From Niallia sp. NCCP-28 (GTDB lineage Bacteria > Bacillota > Bacilli > Bacillales > Cytobacillaceae), in assembly GCF_023168165.1 (NCBI RefSeq), contig NZ_BQYJ01000001.1:372001-436000 (forward strand): a stretch of 64,000 nt of DNA. Direction: 5' to 3'. Under the pieces are notes generated by a model. The model was not told the DNA's origin and searched no databases. It saw nothing but the letters and a program-made list of their open reading frames with translations. The position numbers were made by a program, and so were the translations under genes. Below, piece by piece: positions 27,594 through 39,729 of the stretch (its first letter is position 1; each line of letters begins with the position of its first letter).

Positions 27594-28877
27594 TTAATTT
27601 TGCGTTAAGCTTGTTAAATGTTCAAAAAAAGTTGGATATGATACAGAAATCGCTTCTGCATTTTCTAATGTTAATTCTCCTTCACAAATAAGGGAAGCAA
27701 CAGCCAACATCATGCCAATTCGATGATCTCCGTGACTATTTACCATATTGCCGGAAAGAGGTGTTCCCCCTTTGATAATCATTCCATCATCTGTTGCGAC
27801 AATATCAGCACCTAGCTTTTGCAATTCTTGTACAACTGTATCAATGCGATTTGTTTCTTTCACCTTTAACTCGTGGGCATCTTTAATAATCGTTGTCCCA
27901 CTTGCTTGGGTTGCCAAAAGAGCAATGATTGGGATTTCATCAATTAACTTTGGAATAATGTCCCCTTCAATAACCGTCCCTGTCAACTTGCTTGTCCTTA
28001 CAGTAATATCACCAACTGGTTCAAATACTTCTGATTCATTTTGACTAATTTCGACTGATGCTCCCATATTTTTCAAAACATCCATTATGCCAGTGCGAGT
28101 TGGATTTAAACCGACATTTTTCAGCATAACACGGCTATTCGGTACAATACTTGCTGCAACTAAAAAGAAGGCTGCTGATGAAATATCTCCTGGAACATGA
28201 ATATCTGCAGCTGTTAAAGCTTGTCCGCCCTCAACATGTATTGCCTTATCTTGCACATCAATTTCGCCGCCGAATCGTTTAATCATTCTTTCTGTATGAT
28301 CCCTTGTTGCCAATGGTTCAATAACAGTTGTTTTTCCATTTGCTTGCAGTGCAGCAAAAATAATGGCAGATTTTACTTGGGCGCTTGCCACAGGAAGTTC
28401 ATATGTTATAGGCTGCAAACAGCCGCCACGGATTGAGAGAGGTGTAAACTCCCCATTATTTCTGCCATCAATTTTTGCTCCCATCTTACGCAATGGGCCA
28501 ACAACTCTTGTCATCGGTCTTTTTCCAATAGAATGGTCTCCAACTAATGTAGCATGAAATTCTCTTCCAGCAAGAATTCCCGACAGCAGCCGAATAGTTG
28601 TCCCTGAATTGCCAACATCCAAAACCTCTTTTGGCTCTATTAATCCATTTAATCCATTTCCTTCAATAATCACTTTATCCTCTTGTACATCGATATGAAC
28701 GCCTAGTTTTTGAAAACAAGAGATGGTACTTAAACAATCATCGCCCATTAAAAAATTAGTAACCGTTGTTCTGCCATTTGCAATCGCGCCAAACATAACA
28801 GAACGGTGAGAAATAGATTTGTCGCCCGGGACCAATATCTCCCCTTGTAAACTCGCTGGAGTCTCTATTAATTTCAT
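27594..28877 (-). CDS. aroA: 5-enolpyruvylshikimate-3-phosphate synthase
   Basis: Sixth shikimate step: transfers enolpyruvyl from PEP to shikimate-3-phosphate. It is named aroE in B. subtilis. Features: [40 protein letters not shown] and the C-terminal [15 protein letters not shown] chose ATG 28877, eight bases after GGTGG, giving 427 residues like the family; ATGs nine codons upstream overlap the tyrA stop. Last gene of the aroC-to-aroA run. Confidence 0.96.
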   Translation of the reverse strand: MKLIETPASLQGEILVPGDKSISHRSVMFGAIANGRTTVTNFLMGDDCLSTISCFQKLGVHIDVQEDKVIIEGNGLNGLIEPKEVLDVGNSGTTIRLLSGILAGREFHATLVGDHSIGKRPMTRVVGPLRKMGAKIDGRNNGEFTPLSIRGGCLQPITYELPVASAQVKSAIIFAALQANGKTTVIEPLATRDHTERMIKRFGGEIDVQDKAIHVEGGQALTAADIHVPGDISSAAFFLVAASIVPNSRVMLKNVGLNPTRTGIMDVLKNMGASVEISQNESEVFEPVGDITVRTSKLTGTVIEGDIIPKLIDEIPIIALLATQASGTTIIKDAHELKVKETNRIDTVVQELQKLGADIVATDDGMIIKGGTPLSGNMVNSHGDHRIGMMLAVASLICEGELTLENAEAISVSYPTFFEHLTSLTQN

Positions 28878-28900
28878 CCGTTCATCCACCTTTTCTGCCA

Positions 28901-30022
28901 TCATTTTTCAATCGTTGTATCATAATTCGAATAGTCTGCAATACACTTTTGCGCCCGCATTCTATCCTCATCTGTCTGAAAGCTAATGACTAATACTCCA
29001 TTAATATCCTCTCTTGTTTCAATAATGCGGATATTCGTTATACTAATCACTTCTTTCGCTAAATAACCTGTTATTTCCGAAATAACCCCTGGATAGTCGG
29101 GAACATCTACATACAAATCATAAAAGGCGGGAATTGCTCCTTTTTGGTTTTTAGGAAGATCATCCCGAAATTTTTTCGCATCCTCAAAATAAGTGAACAG
29201 CCCTTCGGCATTTTCCTCATCTATCAATGAAATAACCAGATTCATTTCATCTTGCCAATCCTTTAAAAGTTTCAGCAGCACTTCTTTATTATGCAGTAAA
29301 ATATCACGCCACATTGCTGGACTGCTCGATGCTATTCTTGTAATATCTCTAAATCCACCAGCTGCAAGTCTTGTAACAAGCTCATTTGTTTTGCTTGTCT
29401 GGTCTGCCTGATGCACCAGAGATGCTGCCACAATATGTGGCATATGACTAATGACACCTGTCAGCAAGTCATGTTCACTTGGGGTAATTACTAAAAACTT
29501 AGCTTTTGTCCCGCCTAGCCAGTCCATTAAACATTTTACCTTCTCTTCATCTGTAAAATCGTCTGGCGTAATTAAATAAAAGGCATTTTCAAACAGCAAA
29601 GATTTTGCAGCAGCAACCCCACTTTTATGGGAGCCAGCCATCGGATGTCCCCCAATAAAAGTGATGCCCTTTTGCGAAAGCATTTCTGCTTTCTCCATAA
29701 TTTTCCCTTTTGTGCTTCCAACATCTGTAATAATTACGCCCTTTTTTAAAGGCAGCTCTATAAACATTTCCATTATTATTTCCGTTTCCTTTACAGGTGT
29801 CGAAATAATAATCAAATCAGCATTTAGAGCCCCTTCCATAATGGATTCGGCTTTTTCATCAATTACCCCTAGCATTTTGCCAAGTTTTACATTTTGATTT
29901 GATACATCATAACCAATGATGCTGCAATTAGGATGTTTGGCTTTAATGCCTAATGCCAAAGATCCTCCAATTAGTCCCAACCCTATTATAAAGACGCGGC
30001 CATTCACTTTATTCACCGCCAC
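28901..30022 (-). CDS. tyrA: Prephenate dehydrogenase with ACT domain
   Basis: Oxidises prephenate to 4-hydroxyphenylpyruvate for tyrosine. NAD-binding [12 protein letters not shown] (about 14-25), the [12 protein letters not shown] catalytic segment, and a C-terminal ACT domain (about 298-365, [14 protein letters not shown]) that usually mediates tyrosine feedback. The start is a GTG; 30022 gives 373 residues, but another in-frame GTG five codons later has a better spaced GGCGGTG. Lies between hisC and aroA as in B. subtilis. Confidence 0.95.
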   Translation of the reverse strand: MAVNKVNGRVFIIGLGLIGGSLALGIKAKHPNCSIIGYDVSNQNVKLGKMLGVIDEKAESIMEGALNADLIIISTPVKETEIIMEMFIELPLKKGVIITDVGSTKGKIMEKAEMLSQKGITFIGGHPMAGSHKSGVAAAKSLLFENAFYLITPDDFTDEEKVKCLMDWLGGTKAKFLVITPSEHDLLTGVISHMPHIVAASLVHQADQTSKTNELVTRLAAGGFRDITRIASSSPAMWRDILLHNKEVLLKLLKDWQDEMNLVISLIDEENAEGLFTYFEDAKKFRDDLPKNQKGAIPAFYDLYVDVPDYPGVISEITGYLAKEVISITNIRIIETREDINGVLVISFQTDEDRMRAQKCIADYSNYDTTIEK

Positions 30023-30035
30023 TTCTTTTGTAAAA

Positions 30036-31142
30036 TTATAATTTAGCTGCCTTCTCTTCTAAAAACTGAGACATCACTTGCAATAATCCTTCATTTTGTT
30101 CTTTTGAACCAACTGTTATTCGAACAGATGTCGGGAAGTTTAGTGGTACACCAGAACGCACAATATAGCCTCGCTCTAAAAAGTACTGGAATACTTCATT
30201 GCCATCTATTTTAAAATCGATTAAGATGAAGTTTGTTTGAGATGGGTAGTAATCCAAACCGTGCTCTTTACAGAATGCATAGAATAATTCCAGCCCTTCT
30301 CTGTTTTTTGTTTTGCAGCTTTCTACGAACTCTTGATCTTCTAAAGCTGTTAATGCAGCAATTTGCCCAAGGGTATTCACATTAAAAGGCTCTCTAATTG
30401 GCTCTAATGTTTTAATTAATGTTTCATTCGCAACCCCATAGCCAACTCGAAAACTTGCTAAACCATAAATTTTAGAGAATGTTCTTAACACAATTAAATT
30501 CTCAAAGGCACTTACTAAATCAAGAGCATCATAATAATCTTCTGCTATAACATATTCATAATATGCTTCATCTAAAACGACTAAAACATCTTTTGGAACA
30601 TCTTTCAAAAAGCCCACTAATTTTTCTTCTGTAATATATGTACCTGTTGGATTATTAGGTGAACATAACCATACAACACTTGTAGACTCGTCAATCGCCA
30701 AAAGCATGGCATCCAAATCATGAAGGCCATCGGCCGTTAATGGAACTTCCCTTACCTCCGCTCCATCTACAATCGCATTATGTTTGTATTGTCCAAATGT
30801 ATGTGTTGCCATTACTGTATTTAAACCTGGTTTTAAAAGCGCACGAGAAATCATTAAAATAATTTCATCTGATCCATTTCCAAGTACCAATTGTTCTTTA
30901 GACACTTGCAGAAATTCAGCTAATTTCAAGCGCAATTTCGTTGCATATCCATCTGGATATAAAGCAAACGAACCATCAACCTTTTTCAGTTCCTCTGCTA
31001 CTTTCAAGGAACTTCCAAATGGATTTTCGTTTGAAGCAAGTTTAACAATATTTTCTAAATTGAATTGTCTTTTTACTTCATCAATATTTTTTCCAGGTTG
31101 ATAAGGAGTTAAATCCAAAAGTTGGCTTTTCCATTTCATCAT
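30036..31142 (-). CDS. hisC: Histidinol-phosphate aminotransferase
   Basis: PLP-dependent aminotransferase of histidine synthesis; in Bacillus it also serves tyrosine and phenylalanine, which explains its place beside tyrA. Seen: LASNENPFG, CSPNNPTG, and RTFSKIYGLASFRVGYG with the PLP Lys (about residue 230). 368 residues, ATG with GAGGTGAACA upstream. The 62-bp gap to aroH is where trpEDCFBA stands in B. subtilis; nothing is left of those genes here. Confidence 0.95.
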   Translation of the reverse strand: MMKWKSQLLDLTPYQPGKNIDEVKRQFNLENIVKLASNENPFGSSLKVAEELKKVDGSFALYPDGYATKLRLKLAEFLQVSKEQLVLGNGSDEIILMISRALLKPGLNTVMATHTFGQYKHNAIVDGAEVREVPLTADGLHDLDAMLLAIDESTSVVWLCSPNNPTGTYITEEKLVGFLKDVPKDVLVVLDEAYYEYVIAEDYYDALDLVSAFENLIVLRTFSKIYGLASFRVGYGVANETLIKTLEPIREPFNVNTLGQIAALTALEDQEFVESCKTKNREGLELFYAFCKEHGLDYYPSQTNFILIDFKIDGNEVFQYFLERGYIVRSGVPLNFPTSVRITVGSKEQNEGLLQVMSQFLEEKAAKL

Positions 31143-31204
31143 TGTTCACCTCAAATTGTTAATAGCTTTTATGTTTATCCCATTTTTTTAAAGAAGTAAG
31201 CTTA

Positions 31205-31570
31205 TTAGGCTTCTTTTAGATCTGGCCTTAAAGCAATAGCATTTTCTAAATAAATATGCTTAATGTCTTTTTGGGCAACTTGTGTGTTGACATGAAACAT
31301 AATCCGTATGCACTTTTCTAGCGAAAAAGGAACATCCATTTCTTTCATGCACATAACAGGAACATACGTCCACCCCTCTTGCAAACGTATCACTTTTGCA
31401 GGGAACGCAGCAGTTATATCATCTGTCACTGATACAAAAACCGATGCAACATCATCCGCCTGAATATCATTTGCCAGTATCATGGCTTTTACAAGGCGCT
31501 CTGTTGCGTTCATAATTTTTGTTTCTTCATTGTGCTCAACAGTTATTGCCCCCCGCACTCCTCTTATCAT
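31205..31570 (-). CDS. aroH: Chorismate mutase, AroH type
   Basis: Monofunctional class II chorismate mutase converting chorismate to prephenate. The 121-residue protein starts with the conserved VRGAITVEHN, where Arg acts in substrate binding, and has the CIRIMFHVNT segment and a C-terminal YLENAIALRPDL. The start codon follows the aroB stop directly. Product passes to TyrA, encoded two genes further on. Confidence 0.95.
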   Translation of the reverse strand: MIRGVRGAITVEHNEETKIMNATERLVKAMILANDIQADDVASVFVSVTDDITAAFPAKVIRLQEGWTYVPVMCMKEMDVPFSLEKCIRIMFHVNTQVAQKDIKHIYLENAIALRPDLKEA

Positions 31571-32650
31571 TTACATTCTCTCCTTAAACAATTGTAATTC
31601 TTCTTTTATCTCTGCTTCCGCTATTTTTACTACTTTCGGCTGGCCGATTTTTTGCAGCAATACAAAATGGATATCCCCATTAAATGATTTTTTATCTTGC
31701 TTCATTCTATTAATTAATCGATCCAGATCAAGATGATGCGGAATTTGAATTTGATAGTTTAATTTCTCCAACCATTGTGAGAAATCGGATATAGAAAAAT
31801 CCAAACCATATTTCTTTTTGCTTAACGTTAGAGCAAAAATCATGCCAATTGCAACAGCTTCTCCATGCGTCATATTTCCATAACCCATTTCTGCTTCAAT
31901 TGCATGGCCTAATGTATGTCCAAAATTCAAATAGGCTCTAATTCCTGTTTCTTTCTCATCTTCCCCGACAATTCCCGCCTTTATTTCAATGCCTTTTTGC
32001 AAAAAATCAGCTAGCTCTTGCTCTGTTACTTTGCCTAAATCATCCAACTTTAAAAGAGTATCATAAAACTCTTTATCACTAATTAATGCATGCTTTATTA
32101 CTTCAGCAAAGCCTGACTTAATTTCTTTGTCAGGCAATGTCGCAATAGCTGAAGTATTATAAAATACAGCTTCCGGCTGATAAAAGGCTCCAATCATATT
32201 CTTTCCTTCTGGGTGATTAATAGCCACCTTTCCTCCAACAGCGCTGTCATGAGCCAAAATAGTTGTTGGGAGTTGAATAAAAGGGATTCCCCTCATAAAG
32301 GTAGCTGCTACAAAACCAGCCAAATCTCCTACTGCACCGCCACCAAGAGCTAAAACAATCGACTTTCTGTCAAAGTTTTGCGTTAGGGCAAAAGTTAAAC
32401 AATCATAATATACATCAAATGTTTTAGCTTTTTCTCCTGATGGAACAACATATGCTTCATAAGAAAAATCAGCTAAAAGCTCTGTAAGGGAGGCTAAATG
32501 CAGCTTAGCCACTGTTTCATCAGTTAATATAAAAAGTTTGGAACAGTTTGGAAAATGATTATGCAGAAATTCAGGCAAATGTCTAACTGCCTGCTCTTCA
32601 ATAAAAACATCATATTCTTTTGAATCAGTTTTAACCCTAACTGTTTTCAT
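31571..32650 (-). CDS. aroB: 3-dehydroquinate synthase
   Basis: Second shikimate pathway enzyme, NAD- and metal-dependent. 359 residues with SGEKAKTF, GGGAVGDLAGFVAATFMRG, the KNMIGAFYQP substrate loop, and metal ligands in FGHTLGHAIE and HGEAVAIGM. The ATG overlaps the last base of the aroC stop, with GAGGGAATTC upstream, so the two are coupled. Confidence 0.97.
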   Translation of the reverse strand: MKTVRVKTDSKEYDVFIEEQAVRHLPEFLHNHFPNCSKLFILTDETVAKLHLASLTELLADFSYEAYVVPSGEKAKTFDVYYDCLTFALTQNFDRKSIVLALGGGAVGDLAGFVAATFMRGIPFIQLPTTILAHDSAVGGKVAINHPEGKNMIGAFYQPEAVFYNTSAIATLPDKEIKSGFAEVIKHALISDKEFYDTLLKLDDLGKVTEQELADFLQKGIEIKAGIVGEDEKETGIRAYLNFGHTLGHAIEAEMGYGNMTHGEAVAIGMIFALTLSKKKYGLDFSISDFSQWLEKLNYQIQIPHHLDLDRLINRMKQDKKSFNGDIHFVLLQKIGQPKVVKIAEAEIKEELQLFKERM

Positions 32651-33819
32651 TAGAATTCCCTCGCATATTCTCGATGTTTATTGATATTTTCTAATAGGCT
32701 GTCGAACCTGTCAGAATAAAACTGATCAATAATAGCACATGCCAATTCCCATGCGACAACATTTTCCGCAACAACAGCAGCAGCAGGAACAGCACAGCTG
32801 TCTGAACGCTCAATGCTCGCAGCAAAAGGCTCTTTCGTTTCAATATCGACACTATTTAATGGTTTATATAAAGTTGGAATTGGCTTCATGACACCTCTCA
32901 CTACAATCGGCATACCTGTTGACATTCCACCTTCTAAACCGCCTAATCTGTTTGTTTTGCGTGTATAGCCATTTTGTTCATCCCATATAATCTCATCATG
33001 CACTTCACTGCCAGGTTTTCTCGCTGCTTCAAAGCCAATGCCAAATTCCACACCTTTAAATGCATTAATGCTCATAATAGCTCCAGCAAGCTTTGCATCC
33101 AATTTGCGGTCATAATGTACATAACTGCCAACGCCGACAGGCATGCCTTCAACGATTACTTCTACTATACCGCCGATAGAATCACCATTGGTTTTTGCAT
33201 CATCAATTGCTTTCATCATTTCTTTTTCAGCAATAGGGTCTAAGCAGCGAACCGGTGATTGTTCAGATATTTCTGCTACTTTTTCAATAGACTCATAGGA
33301 CCCTACATTTGCTTTTACGCCGCCAATTTCTAAAACATGTGATGCCACTTTTATTCCTAAAAGGGAAAGCAGTTTTTTTCCGACAGCGCCAGCAGCTACT
33401 CTCACCGTTGTTTCACGGGCAGAAGAGCGTTCTAGCACATTGCGCATATCACGGTGGCCATATTTGATCGCCCCATTCAAATCAGCATGTCCAGGTCTTG
33501 GACGAGAGATTTTCCGTTTGATTTCTGTTTCATTTTCTTCTATTGGATCCTGACCCATTATTTTTGTCCAATGCTTCCAATCATTATTTTCGACAATTAA
33601 AGACACCGGAGAACCTAATGTATAACCATGTCTGATTCCGCCGCCAATTTCGACTATATCTTTTTCAATCTGCATTCTTCTGCCACGACCATGGCCTTTT
33701 TGTCTTCTTGCCAATTCCTCATTAATATCACTTGCAAGCAGTGGCATTCCAGCAGGAAGCCCTTCAATAATTGTTATAAGTTTGGGACCATGTGATTCCC
33801 CTGAAGTTAAATATCTCAT
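32650..33819 (-). CDS. aroC: Chorismate synthase
   Basis: Last shikimate step, FMN-dependent; named aroF in B. subtilis. Conserved signatures: TSGESHGP at the N-terminus, [25 protein letters not shown] with [12 protein letters not shown], and [16 protein letters not shown] chose ATG 33819 with AAAGGA eight bases upstream, giving 389 residues; an ATG 16 codons earlier is not supported. First of the aroC-aroB-aroH-hisC-tyrA-aroA unit. Confidence 0.97.
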   Translation of the reverse strand: MRYLTSGESHGPKLITIIEGLPAGMPLLASDINEELARRQKGHGRGRRMQIEKDIVEIGGGIRHGYTLGSPVSLIVENNDWKHWTKIMGQDPIEENETEIKRKISRPRPGHADLNGAIKYGHRDMRNVLERSSARETTVRVAAGAVGKKLLSLLGIKVASHVLEIGGVKANVGSYESIEKVAEISEQSPVRCLDPIAEKEMMKAIDDAKTNGDSIGGIVEVIVEGMPVGVGSYVHYDRKLDAKLAGAIMSINAFKGVEFGIGFEAARKPGSEVHDEIIWDEQNGYTRKTNRLGGLEGGMSTGMPIVVRGVMKPIPTLYKPLNSVDIETKEPFAASIERSDSCAVPAAAVVAENVVAWELACAIIDQFYSDRFDSLLENINKHREYAREF

Positions 33820-33980
33820 TTTTCGAATCCTTTCTCCCTTCAACGCTTTAAAGGAAATATGTTTCAATATAACATATTCATGTATAGAAAAATAGTATAA
33901 AAAATAAATTTAATAAAAAAACCTTATAATTAATTAGCTTCAAAACACTATCGCCTAAACTGAAAAGCCTAAAAAACAAC

Positions 33981-34769
<789 letters not shown>

Positions 34770-34951
34770 TCACTACACTGCGTTAATTTCTTTTTTATAG
34801 TATAAACGATAAAACAGGAAAAAGGGCATTAAATTTCTCTCCCCCTACTGATTTCACATCAAATAAATAGGCCAGTGTTAGCCTATGCTTAAATAAATAA
34901 CAAGAATATTCCCAATAATCAAAGGAAAGTAGTGCGCAATTAATAGTATAG

Positions 34952-34983
34952 AAAAAGATACTTGATTTTCATCAAGCATCTTC
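34952..34983 (-). terminator. Intrinsic terminator of ndk
   Basis: AGATACTTGAT (34956-34966) pairs with ATCAAGCATCT (34971-34981) with one mismatch; on the minus strand a T-run follows. It is about 30 bp past the ndk stop. Confidence 0.8.
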
Positions 34984-35011
34984 TTATGTAAGTAAGGGCT
35001 TATCTAGATAA

Positions 35012-35458
35012 TTAATTCACCCATGCTTCTATATTTTTTTGATATGTAATTAATTCTTCCTCTTTAAAAAACAACTTAATTTCTCTTGCAGCGCTTTCTG
35101 CACCATCCGATCCATGAATAACATTTTTGCTTTTAACAGCAGCAAAATCTCCTCGGATTGTTCCAGGCATCGCTTCCATTGGATTTGTTTTGCCCATCAT
35201 TAGTCTTGATTTAGCAATAACCTCTTCTCCTTGCCATACCATTGCAAAAACAGGACCAGAAGTAATAAAGTCTACTAATTCCGTAAAAAAAGGCTTTTCC
35301 ACATGCTCCTGGTAGTGCTTCTCGGCCAACTCAGTGGATATATGCATAAATTTTGCACCAATAAGTTGGAAGCCTTTTTGTTCAAAACGTTCTATAATTT
35401 TGCCTATCAGATTTCTTTGTACACCATCTGGCTTTACCATCAAAAACGTTCTCTCCAT
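35012..35458 (-). CDS. ndk: Nucleoside diphosphate kinase
   Basis: Equilibrates nucleoside di- and triphosphates. 148 residues with [23 protein letters not shown] and the phosphohistidine in NVIHGSD (about residue 115). Start ATG 35458 is eight bases after AGGAG; a GTG three codons earlier is part of that spacer. Lies between hepT and cheR as in B. subtilis and has its own terminator. Confidence 0.97.
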   Translation of the reverse strand: MERTFLMVKPDGVQRNLIGKIIERFEQKGFQLIGAKFMHISTELAEKHYQEHVEKPFFTELVDFITSGPVFAMVWQGEEVIAKSRLMMGKTNPMEAMPGTIRGDFAAVKSKNVIHGSDGAESAAREIKLFFKEEELITYQKNIEAWVN

Positions 35459-35547
35459 CGTTTTCACTCCTATACTATTAATAGAAAATGTAAAAATAGG
35501 CTATTCATGAAAACACTACCATAAACGGAGACACTTTGCAAAATTTT

Positions 35548-36510
35548 CTAATATTTCCGTTTCCCTAAATACTTTGCTATATTAGTCAGCGCTTTTTTCG
35601 AACGGTTATTCGGTAAGCCTTCTAATTCCTTTAACGCTTTAACCAAATACAAATCACTTACTTTTAAGGAACGATCAATAGCATCTGAATTCTTTATTAG
35701 CATAATAATTTTCTCAAGATCTTTTTTGTCCATATCTTCATGGACAGTTTTTACAGCCTCCCGCACTTCTTTTTGCTCCATTGCGTACAAAACAGGCAGT
35801 GTAATATTTCCCTGCAGCAAATCTCCTCCTGCTGGTTTCCCTAATTCTTTTTCAGTTGCGACAAAATCAAGTACATCATCAATGATTTGATAAGACATTC
35901 CTACATAATAGCCATAACGATACAGCTTTTTTTGATATTTTTCTTCCACATCAGAAGCAATGGCTCCCACTAAAGAGCTTGCTGAAATAAGAAGAGCGGT
36001 TTTTCTTTTGATGCGGCGAAAATAATCTCTGATATTTTGTTCATAACGGTATTTATCTTTTATTTGCTGAAGTTCCCCAATGCATACTTCCACAATGGTA
36101 TTGGCCAATACTTTATGCGCCTCTGTTTTTTTTATGTCGCTCATTACTTCTAAAGAACGGGCAAAAATATAATCCCCTGTGTACATGGCAATTTTATTGT
36201 CCCATTTTGCTTTAATCGTAGGCTGTCCTCGGCGAAGATCTGCATCATCAATAACATCATCATGCACTAAAGAAGCCATATGTATTAGTTCTAAGGCAAC
36301 GGCAGCCTTTTTTATCACATCAATATTATAATCGCCAAACTGACCTGCCAATAAAACAAATATCGGTCTAATCCGTTTGCCGCCCGCCTGCAATAAATGC
36401 AAAGAAGACTCTCGCAAAACATTAGAATCAGCCATTACCGTTTCTTCTAATGTTTTTTCAATGATCGCTAAATCCGAATTCAAAAATGAATACATCATTT
36501 TTAATTTCAC
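35548..36510 (-). CDS. hepT: Heptaprenyl diphosphate synthase component II
   Basis: Catalytic subunit of the two-part prenyltransferase that makes the C35 side chain of menaquinone-7. Both Asp-rich motifs are present: DDVIDDADLRRG (about residue 85) and DDVLDF (about 212), plus GGKRIRP. The GTG at 36510 (KLKMMYSFLN start) fits other family members, with GGGTGAG upstream. Partner is HepS, encoded two genes upstream. Confidence 0.95.
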   Translation of the reverse strand: MKLKMMYSFLNSDLAIIEKTLEETVMADSNVLRESSLHLLQAGGKRIRPIFVLLAGQFGDYNIDVIKKAAVALELIHMASLVHDDVIDDADLRRGQPTIKAKWDNKIAMYTGDYIFARSLEVMSDIKKTEAHKVLANTIVEVCIGELQQIKDKYRYEQNIRDYFRRIKRKTALLISASSLVGAIASDVEEKYQKKLYRYGYYVGMSYQIIDDVLDFVATEKELGKPAGGDLLQGNITLPVLYAMEQKEVREAVKTVHEDMDKKDLEKIIMLIKNSDAIDRSLKVSDLYLVKALKELEGLPNNRSKKALTNIAKYLGKRKY

Positions 36511-36577
36511 TCACTACTCACCCGTCTTTTAAAATCTATACGGCTAAAAATTCTGCTGTTTTTAACCGTACAGAAAC

Positions 36578-37285
36578 TTATTTTTCTTTATATCCAAAAT
36601 GGGCAGCTGCAACTCCGCCACTGTACGGCTTATAAGAAACATTAGATAAGCCGGCTTGTTCAAACATATTTTTTAATTCCTCCATACCAGGAAAATCGCG
36701 GGCAGATTCTTGCAGCCATGAATACTCTTTATAGCTTTTTGCAAACAATTTTCCAAATAGAGGCATAATGAACCGAAAATAAAAATAGTAGCCCTGCTTA
36801 AATACGGGCATTGTTGGTTGGGATGTTTCTAAACAAACTACCGTTCCCCCTGGTTTTACCACTCGCCGCATTTCTTTGAGCACTTGCAAATAATCAGGTA
36901 CATTTCTGAGTCCAAATCCAATTGTTACATAATCAAAGCTGTTGTCTGGAAAAGGCAGATTCATCGCATTTCCATGTATAAGCTTGATATTGGAGCGGCT
37001 TTTTGTTTTTTCTTTCCCAATGCTTAACATATTTTCGCTAAAATCCAAACCAGTAGCATGACCAGTTGGCCCGACAGCATCCGCCAAACTAATCGTCCAA
37101 TCAGCGGTGCCGCAGCAAACATCCAATGCAGCCGCACCTTTTGATACATTCATTTTTTTCATTGTATCTTTTCGCCAAAATTTGTGTTGCTGAAAACTAA
37201 TTAGCGTGTTCATTTTATCATAATTACCATAGATCTTTTCAAAGACATGATGGACTTTTTCTTCCTTCGATTGTTGTTGCTGCAT
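36578..37285 (-). CDS. menG: Demethylmenaquinone methyltransferase
   Basis: SAM-dependent C-methylation, last step of menaquinone synthesis (also called menH or ubiE). 235 residues with [12 protein letters not shown], the SAM loop [20 protein letters not shown] and FGLRNVPD. I chose ATG 37285; GAAGGG lies ten bases upstream. The start lies eight bases inside the space before the hepS stop, so the genes are nearly fused in one operon with hepT, a complete module for the MK-7 tail and final methylation. Confidence 0.95.
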   Translation of the reverse strand: MQQQQSKEEKVHHVFEKIYGNYDKMNTLISFQQHKFWRKDTMKKMNVSKGAAALDVCCGTADWTISLADAVGPTGHATGLDFSENMLSIGKEKTKSRSNIKLIHGNAMNLPFPDNSFDYVTIGFGLRNVPDYLQVLKEMRRVVKPGGTVVCLETSQPTMPVFKQGYYFYFRFIMPLFGKLFAKSYKEYSWLQESARDFPGMEELKNMFEQAGLSNVSYKPYSGGVAAAHFGYKEK

Positions 37286-37292
37286 TGCCTTT

Positions 37293-38090
37293 TTACCCTT
37301 CTTCCACATACATTTGTTGTTGTTGACATTCATTTAATAAAAGTTGGATTTTTTCTAATAGCAAATTATTTATGCAAATGGGCGCAGACTTCATCGCCTT
37401 CTGCAAACGGCTACAAGCTTCTTCTAGACATTTCCCTAAAATAAGTTCTGAAGAGGATCCAGTCTTCTTTTTCTCTTTCCATTTTTCTGATGCAAAGTTA
37501 TCTATGACAAGAGAGGATCCAGTCTCATTATATGTATTTTTTTCTTTTAATAGCCTTTTTATAAGCAATAAGAAACTAGATAGATTTTTCCATGCTTCCA
37601 TATGAAAAGCCGCTATTAATTTATCTACTAAAGCATATTCTACTATTACAATGCTTTTCACTAACTCGTCTATATTGGCTGCTGCTTTTTGATAGAGAGC
37701 AATTTTTTGTTCATTGATCTCTTTTATTGCTTCCGCCAATATTTTTATCATATGAATATCTTCTGCTTCTGCTAATAGCTGAAAATAATGGCCACTATAA
37801 AAGTCACCTGCCAAAACAGTCAACTGTCTATTTTTTTCTAAATCTTTGCTTTGGCTTTCATTTGTTATCAGCTCATGGGTATCAAGGGCAATTTGGATAA
37901 GCATGGTAGTTATTGTATATTTCTCGATATCCTTATCCGATAATTTCGCCTCTTTTAAAATAGAAAGGATTAAAAGCAATCTTTCATCATCAATAACAGG
38001 CTTCTGTATATGCTGAAAAAGATAGGTATGAGAAATTTTCTGCAAGATTTTTTCTTTTATTTGATCAATCAAACTTTGTGTAATGGCCAT
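37293..38090 (-). CDS. hepS: Heptaprenyl diphosphate synthase component I
   Basis: Non-catalytic subunit that sets product chain length with HepT. 265 residues; the conserved block ENRQL-type segment is seen as [23 protein letters not shown], with [10 protein letters not shown] after it. The C-terminus is Gln-rich ([10 protein letters not shown]). Sequence conservation in this family is low, so position before menG-hepT adds weight. The upstream 296 bp to folE hold no mtrB gene, unlike B. subtilis. Confidence 0.92.
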   Translation of the reverse strand: MAITQSLIDQIKEKILQKISHTYLFQHIQKPVIDDERLLLILSILKEAKLSDKDIEKYTITTMLIQIALDTHELITNESQSKDLEKNRQLTVLAGDFYSGHYFQLLAEAEDIHMIKILAEAIKEINEQKIALYQKAAANIDELVKSIVIVEYALVDKLIAAFHMEAWKNLSSFLLLIKRLLKEKNTYNETGSSLVIDNFASEKWKEKKKTGSSSELILGKCLEEACSRLQKAMKSAPICINNLLLEKIQLLLNECQQQQMYVEEG

Positions 38091-38386
38091 TTTATCACCC
38101 TTGTTCCCCTATTATTTCAAATTTACTATTTACGCTTACTTTTGTAATTATAGCATAAAACGGGTGTATGACGCTTTTTCAACCTTCTAGCTCATTTTAC
38201 ATTACATACATCCACTTGCCTGAAAAACAAACATCCATAATGATTGCTCTCAAATCTTTGTCCATGACTATTATTTAGATAAAATAATATTTGATTCATT
38301 CGCAAAAACCAAATAGTTTGCACAAATGAATCAAATATCAACATTCTTCTTTAAAAGACTCTTTGAAAAAAGACCTGACCCCGATA

Positions 38387-38950
38387 TTATTTTAATAAAG
38401 ACAGCACTTCTGCCCTTGCATCAGAATCTTTTGCATAGCGGCCTCGCACAGCTGTCGTGATCGTTTTTGCCCCAGGTTTATTAACGCCTCTCATCGTCAT
38501 GCACATATGCTCTGCTTCAATTACCACCATTACACCATGAGGCTCAAGCATTTCATAAATGGAGTCTGCAACAGTTGATGTAATTCGTTCTTGAAGCTGC
38601 GGCCTTTTGGCAACCACTTCTACCGCTCGCGCTAATTTGCTTAAACCTGTTACTTTTCCATTTCGCGGGATATATGCAACATGAGCGGTTCCGAAAAAGG
38701 GAACTAAATGATGTTCACACATGCTGTAAAATGGGATATCTTTTACTAGCACTAATTCTTCATGATCTTCTCCAAATATCGTTTGAAAATATTCTTTCGG
38801 ATCTTCCTGCAAACCTGAGAAAATTTCACTATACATTTTTGCTACCCTTGTAGGTGTATCCAACAAACCTTCTCTATCGGGATCTTCTCCAATAGCTTCT
38901 AAAATAAGTTTTACCGCTTCTTCAATTTTTGGGATATTTACCTTAGACAT
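38387..38950 (-). CDS. folE: GTP cyclohydrolase I
   Basis: Zinc enzyme for the first step of tetrahydrofolate synthesis (mtrA in B. subtilis). 187 residues with [13 protein letters not shown], zinc ligands in [13 protein letters not shown] and the Cys of [12 protein letters not shown] 38950 has TTAGGAGG upstream; the longest frame adds 43 unlike residues. In B. subtilis it is followed by mtrB for the TRAP regulator; here it stands alone. Confidence 0.96.
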   Translation of the reverse strand: MSKVNIPKIEEAVKLILEAIGEDPDREGLLDTPTRVAKMYSEIFSGLQEDPKEYFQTIFGEDHEELVLVKDIPFYSMCEHHLVPFFGTAHVAYIPRNGKVTGLSKLARAVEVVAKRPQLQERITSTVADSIYEMLEPHGVMVVIEAEHMCMTMRGVNKPGAKTITTAVRGRYAKDSDARAEVLSLLK

Positions 38951-39405
38951 TTCCTTTTTCCTCCTAAAGCCTTTCATTCCATTTATCTCTAACCATATTA
39001 GCATAATAACCAATAGAAGACTATCTCGCCTTGCTTTACAAAAATAAATTATAGGAGTATTCCTTTTATGCTCGGACATACTAAAAAATATAAACCGCCA
39101 TAATTAGATAGATACTATAAAAAAACAAATGGTGTAAAAGCTATTATTTACGCTTTATGCTGTTTTTAGTTTTTTCTAAATAAATAAACCCATATAAATG
39201 GATTAACAGCAAAAACTATTTAATAAAAAACATATAGTTAGGAGAATAATATAAAAACACCCGTTTGTCGACTGTTTTCTTTGATAATCATTGGGGGAAT
39301 GCGAAAGGAAGACAATCGTTTGTTTCAGCACGCTGCCAAAGTTATTTCCTGTTGCTTTTTTAAAACAACATATTTCAAAAAAACTTTTCTACCAAAACAT
39401 TGCAT
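38951..39405. other. Gene-free spacer between folE and hbs
   Basis: About 455 bp, AT-rich, stops in all frames. Around 39,258-39,275 a GTTTGTCGAC block resembles, in reverse, the GTCGACAAAC of repeat family 2, but the rest does not align. I see no clear promoter for folE. Confidence 0.4.
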
Positions 39406-39434
39406 AAAAAAAACCGCGATGGCCGCGGTTTTTT
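39406..39434 (-). terminator. Intrinsic terminator of hbs
   Basis: AACCGCG (39412-39418) pairs with CGCGGTT (39424-39430) and the minus strand continues with eight T residues. It is 23 bp past the hbs stop. Confidence 0.93.
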
Positions 39435-39456
39435 AATATCATAGCAATGTATGTAA

Positions 39457-39729
39457 TTACTTCACTGCATCTTTAAGTGCTTTTCCTGGTTTAAAAGCAG
39501 GAACTTTGCTAGCTGCGATTTCAATTTCTTCGCCTGTTTGTGGGTTGCGCCCTTTACGTGCTGCACGCTCACGAACTTCAAAGTTTCCAAAACCGATAAG
39601 TTGAACTTTATCCCCATCTTTTAAAGCATTTAAGATTGTATCGAAAACAGCGTCAACTGCTTTAGTAGCGTCTTTTTTAGATAATTCACTTGCCTCAGCA
39701 ACTGCGTTAATTAATTCTGTTTTGTTCAT
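39457..39729 (-). CDS. hbs: DNA-binding protein HU
   Basis: Nucleoid protein of 90 residues, bends and compacts DNA as a dimer. The beta-arm and signature [24 protein letters not shown] and the N-terminal [12 protein letters not shown] are unmistakable. ATG 39729 has GGAGGTG upstream; a GTG three codons earlier overlaps that spacer. It is monocistronic, bounded by a strong terminator and a long leader. Confidence 0.98.
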   Translation of the reverse strand: MNKTELINAVAEASELSKKDATKAVDAVFDTILNALKDGDKVQLIGFGNFEVRERAARKGRNPQTGEEIEIAASKVPAFKPGKALKDAVK

